From the IMG/VR virus record IMGVR_UViG_3300025000_000371, positions 1 to 26,908 of that record: DNA of 26,908 nt; one strand, given 5' to 3'. Each line of letters opens with the position of its first letter. The stretch's first letter is position 1. The DNA is from a virus. A program made the position numbers and the translations under genes. Below are positions 24,575 to 26,908 of the stretch, piece after piece. Below the pieces are notes generated by a model, which was not told where the DNA came from, ran no database searches, and worked only from the letters and a program-made list of their open reading frames with translations.

Positions 24575-24622
24575 AAACCCCTATAAAATAAGGGTTTCTA
24601 ATTTCCAAAATCATGATCAAAT
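24575..24622. other. att-like element B
   Basis: AAACCCCTATAAAA (24575-24588) faces an inverted copy AGGGTTT (24591-24597), making a near-perfect inverted pair around an A/T centre, followed by AAAATCATGATCAAAT (24607-24622). The first block matches element A at 12 of 13 bases and the second starts with 10 identical bases. A third shared block (GGATT...ATGTTGAT) lies further right, at 24654-24672. It could be a recombination site or a duplicated regulatory element. Confidence 0.35.
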
Positions 24623-24647
24623 CTCAGTTTTATAACAATAAAACTAA

Positions 24648-24712
24648 AAAATAAGGATTAATCCATGTTGATGCATTTTTATTATGCATTAGTATGAAGT
24701 AATCCTTATTTT
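24648..24712. terminator. Large nested hairpin, probable bidirectional terminator
   Basis: A perfect 13-bp stem AAAATAAGGATTA/TAATCCTTATTTT (24648-24660 with 24700-24712) encloses a smaller ATGCAT/ATGCAT hairpin (24671-24688). T-rich tracts follow on both strands. It separates the right-hand structural genes from the DUF1064-like operon. Confidence 0.7.
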
Positions 24713-24833
24713 AAATTTTTGTGTTAATAAATATAATTAAATTTATTCAATACTTATTATGTATAAATATAAATATTTTGTTTTACATTATTCAATTGTA
24801 TTTACTTCTACTTACCAAACTAACGCACCTTAA

Positions 24834-25028
24834 TTAGTTGGTTAAGTATGGCAGTAAATCGTCAAAAGAAAATGTTTCGTAGGGAATATTATTGGTATTA
24901 AAATACTCCCTAACTTTGTCTACTAATAGTCCAGGAGTGTCTACTGAAACTTGCACTTCAAACCCCCAAGGGTTGATAATAACTTGCTGTAGTGCCCAAT
25001 TTACTGCATCTTGTGTTTTATTTGGCAT
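24834..25028 (-). CDS. Small unrecognised phage protein (64 residues)
   Basis: The ATG has a strong GGGAGG site 9 nt upstream, and the gene follows the 318-residue protein by 27 bp, so both probably share a transcript. The sequence has an N-terminal helix (A-V-N-W-A-L-Q-Q-V), a GFEVQVSVDTPG strand-turn and a C-terminal F-S-F-D-D-L-L-P-Y-L segment. I do not recognise it. Base composition is less AT-rich than in the block to the left. Position suggests a small virion or virion-assembly protein. Confidence 0.7.
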   Translation of the reverse strand: MPNKTQDAVNWALQQVIINPWGFEVQVSVDTPGLLVDKVREYFNTNNIPYETFSFDDLLPYLTN

Positions 25029-25055
25029 AATAAAACCTCCCTTAATTTATTTTTT

Positions 25056-26012
25056 TTAGTTTGGAATACCATATGCTTTTATTGTTATAGACCCACCCGT
25101 AGGCGCATTAGCGCACTTTACGGATATTTGGACACCAAACCCTAATGTTGCTAGCGCTGCTATATCGGATTTGCTGATTATTTGTGTTTCTCCTCCATAT
25201 CCACCAGTTAGAACCTTTATCGCTGTAGGTAACAGTCCTGCACCGTTATCGTACACATAAATGTTAGGATTAGCATTGTGACTGGCATTATCTAATGTAG
25301 TAGCTACATATAAAAATATTTCTCTATATGGTGCTACAGATGTAAATGGTAGAGCTGCTGCGAATCTTTGCGTGGTGTCTGTAATTGCAAGTGCGTTGAA
25401 GGATGTTTGTAATAGTACCGTATTTTTATTTGTAATCTGTACACCATTAGTTACTCCCGGCGTGGATTGGTCTATGCCAACCTTTCCGATAATTGCACTA
25501 CCAGCAGTCAGACTTGGCAGTGTAAGTACGTCAACATCCCCGATATTGTTTGTTCCCGCAGGTAAACTATCAGTTAGTTGCATACTCTTTTCCGTATTAA
25601 CTAACGGACTAACCTTCCCAACAACAGTTACATTACCACTAACATATCCACTAATTCTTGCACGTACAGATTTTTCACCAGCAACTTTAATTTCATATAA
25701 TCCTACTGTAGTACAACTACTACTAATTGTACCATCATTTTTTGTTGCTAAAACAGGATACCAATTTGTATCATCAATTGAACTCTCAAAATTAATTGTT
25801 GCTGAAAAAGTACCTCTGACTTCTAATACTGCTGTTGCATATTCATTTACGTTTAATAGTGTTCCATTACCATTTGTTGTTACTGCATTTTGCATTGTTA
25901 AATTAGCAGGGGAATAACCGCCTGTAATAGATGTTTCTGATTTAACTCTTAATGCTCTTGATATACCATCTTTAAATGTACTTAAAATATCATCGAGAGC
26001 GAAAATAGCCAT
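25056..26012 (-). CDS. Probable virion structural protein (318 residues)
   Basis: The protein is rich in Thr, Ser, Val, Gly and Asn, almost without Cys, and predicted mostly beta. Residues about 55-130 look like a jelly-roll or carbohydrate-binding-type module (E-V-R-G-T-F-S-A-T-I-N-F-E-S-S-I-D-D-T-N-W). The linker at 150-190 (I-G-D-V-D-V-L-T-L-P ... I-I-G-K-V-G-I-D) is a pattern seen in many phage and phage-like surface proteins, and a separate beta domain follows to the end. A receptor-binding, decoration or fibre role is plausible. The 3' part (25056 to about 25620) is clearly GC-richer than the 5' part, which suggests domain shuffling. The ATG has AGGAGG 8 nt upstream. Confidence 0.8.
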   Translation of the reverse strand: MAIFALDDILSTFKDGISRALRVKSETSITGGYSPANLTMQNAVTTNGNGTLLNVNEYATAVLEVRGTFSATINFESSIDDTNWYPVLATKNDGTISSSCTTVGLYEIKVAGEKSVRARISGYVSGNVTVVGKVSPLVNTEKSMQLTDSLPAGTNNIGDVDVLTLPSLTAGSAIIGKVGIDQSTPGVTNGVQITNKNTVLLQTSFNALAITDTTQRFAAALPFTSVAPYREIFLYVATTLDNASHNANPNIYVYDNGAGLLPTAIKVLTGGYGGETQIISKSDIAALATLGFGVQISVKCANAPTGGSITIKAYGIPN

Positions 26013-26110
26013 ATAATAACCTCCTTAAATTATTTTACTAATTTATAAACCATTGATTTTAAAGAGTTTTATTTTCTAAAAATTGTGATAGAACATTGCT
26101 TGATTATAAT

Positions 26111-26578
26111 TTACAAAACTTGATTTTCTAATAATTCATTACATAATAATTTTTTATCATTTAATATTTTAAATTTATCAATAGGAATATCTTCAACTAT
26201 TAACCCACCAAATAAATATGAAATAAATTCTTCTACTCCTAAACTTGAATCAATACTATGTTCAGTATTTAATTCAATTGTAGTATCAATATTTTCATTT
26301 CCATCAAATCCTTGCCAAATTGTATAAACTTCTGGAGTAACTAAATTACCTCTATTATCAATATAAAATTTATCAACTTGTGTTGAAGTATTTTCAATCC
26401 CTAATAAATAATTAAATAATGCAAAAATTTCTGCATTATCATCAAACTGATAAGTATCATCAAACTGATAAGTATCATCAAACTGTGTTGTGTCATCATA
26501 AGCATCTTGTGTTGTATATAAGATTCCTTTTAATTTTAATTTTTTATCAGATGTAATTCTTGCTATGGGTAAAGACAA
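26111..26578 (-). CDS. Unrecognised acidic phage protein with tandem repeat (155 residues)
   Basis: A TTG start at 26578 has a perfect GGAGGTGA site 7 nt upstream. Residues about 28-47 carry a tandem hexapeptide related to T-Y-Q-F-D-D, encoded by an 18-bp DNA repeat. The rest is acidic, with several Asp/Glu-rich strands and a helical stretch near F-I-S-Y-L-F-G-G-L-I. No catalytic motif is visible. Its place upstream of the 318-residue structural protein suggests a virion-associated role. No family could be assigned. Confidence 0.7.
   Translation of the reverse strand: MSLPIARITSDKKLKLKGILYTTQDAYDDTTQFDDTYQFDDTYQFDDNAEIFALFNYLLGIENTSTQVDKFYIDNRGNLVTPEVYTIWQGFDGNENIDTTIELNTEHSIDSSLGVEEFISYLFGGLIVEDIPIDKFKILNDKKLLCNELLENQVL
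26437..26490 (-). repeat. 18-bp in-frame tandem repeat
   Basis: Two exact units of TATCATCAAACTGATAAG (26437-26454 and 26455-26472) and a partial third that diverges after its thirteenth base (to 26490). In frame it encodes the hexapeptide related to T-Y-Q-F-D-D. The exactness suggests recent slippage. Confidence 0.85.
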
Positions 26579-26692
26579 TATATCACCTCCGTTTTAAATT
26601 TGAATTGTATTTAAATTGTTGGATGATAAATGAATGAAAATGTTGTGTGTGAGGGGATTGATGTGTGTGCGTGTGTTAAACTAATATTATTT

Positions 26693-26721
26693 AATTATAA
26701 ACTTGCGCAATGTTTATAATT
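26693..26721. repeat. 10-bp perfect inverted repeat overlapping a stop codon
   Basis: AATTATAAAC (26693-26702) and GTTTATAATT (26712-26721) enclose TTGCGCAAT, itself palindromic. It begins in the stop codon of the upstream gene, without a T-run afterwards. A terminator or a protein-binding palindrome is possible. The rest of 26579-26719 holds only GT-rich simple sequence. Confidence 0.6.
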
Positions 26722-26908
26722 AATATATATACATAATATCCTTATTAGTTATTTTACGAAGTTTACCAAATCTAAATTGTCTTTCATATTGAGATGTTAT
26801 TACTTTAGAATTATCTATATCGAATTTTATCCAAGAATGTCCTGTAGATATATATTTTTTAGCATATTTAAGTAGATATAGTAGGATTAGATTTGATGGG
26901 AGTTTATC
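26720..26908 (-). CDS. 3' end of an unrecognised gene (5' part outside window)
   Basis: The frame is open for 62 codons from the right edge to a TAA at 26722-26720. The visible part is basic: a hydrophobic helix (P-S-N-L-I-L-L-Y-L-L-K-Y-A-K-K-Y-I), then W-I-K-F-D-I-D-N-S-K-V-I-T and a final F-R-F-G-K-L-R-K-I-T. Codon use and the regular hydrophobic pattern look genuinely coding. No family could be recognised from this fragment. Confidence 0.6.
   Translation of the reverse strand, partial: DKLPSNLILLYLLKYAKKYISTGHSWIKFDIDNSKVITSQYERQFRFGKLRKITNKDIMYIY

Noticed and set aside
25372-25917. 181-codon plus-strand open frame opposite the 318-residue protein
   Set aside because: It has no convincing ribosome site, a composition of leucine/valine/proline typical of an antisense shadow, and lies wholly against a well-supported minus-strand gene.

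Overview
The window looks like part of a large tailed-phage (siphovirus-type) genome or prophage from a low-GC Gram-positive host, most likely a clostridium. The grounds are the strongly AT-rich DNA, AGGAGG-type ribosome binding sites at nearly every gene, several TTG starts, and a tape measure protein carrying murein hydrolase domains. All 17 supported genes lie on the minus strand, so transcription runs from right to left. No tRNA, rRNA, CRISPR array or transposase was seen.

Region 1 (1-13006) is a tail module in transcription order: a 2562-residue tape measure protein, a distal tail (Dit-like) protein, and a tail-tip protein that runs off the left edge. The tail-tip protein carries at least eight fibronectin type III-like domains arranged as a four-domain super-repeat.

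Region 2 (13038-15520) is a self-contained homing-endonuclease cassette: a consensus promoter, a long leader with a two-hairpin attenuator-like element, a modular endonuclease gene and a terminator. It sits directly upstream of the tape measure gene.

Region 3 (about 15500-24700) is a lysogeny, replication and accessory block placed inside what is otherwise structural territory. In transcription order it holds a DUF1064-type nuclease, a possible tail-assembly protein, an orphan DNA methyltransferase, a small DUF5659-like protein, an archaeo-eukaryotic-type primase, a GIY-YIG homing endonuclease, a small virion-like protein, an HU protein, a BRO-N/RusA-like fusion, and a tyrosine recombinase. 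Two similar non-coding elements, one at each end of the block (15637-15710 and 24575-24685), could be attachment-site relatives. Most genes here have their own promoter, leader or terminator, and a 17-bp motif recurs between them.

Region 4 (24834-26908) returns to probable virion genes: a 64-residue protein, a 318-residue probable structural protein with a GC-richer 3' half, a 155-residue protein with an acidic tandem repeat, and the 3' end of an unrecognised gene.

The most interesting points are the BRO-N/RusA fusion with one catalytic Asp replaced by Gln, the shared attenuator-like leader in front of two unrelated homing endonucleases, the duplicated att-like element bracketing the integrase block, and a structural gene whose only good Shine-Dalgarno lies in the last codons of a homing endonuclease and points to a non-canonical ATC start. 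All family assignments come from reading motifs by eye; no database search was run.
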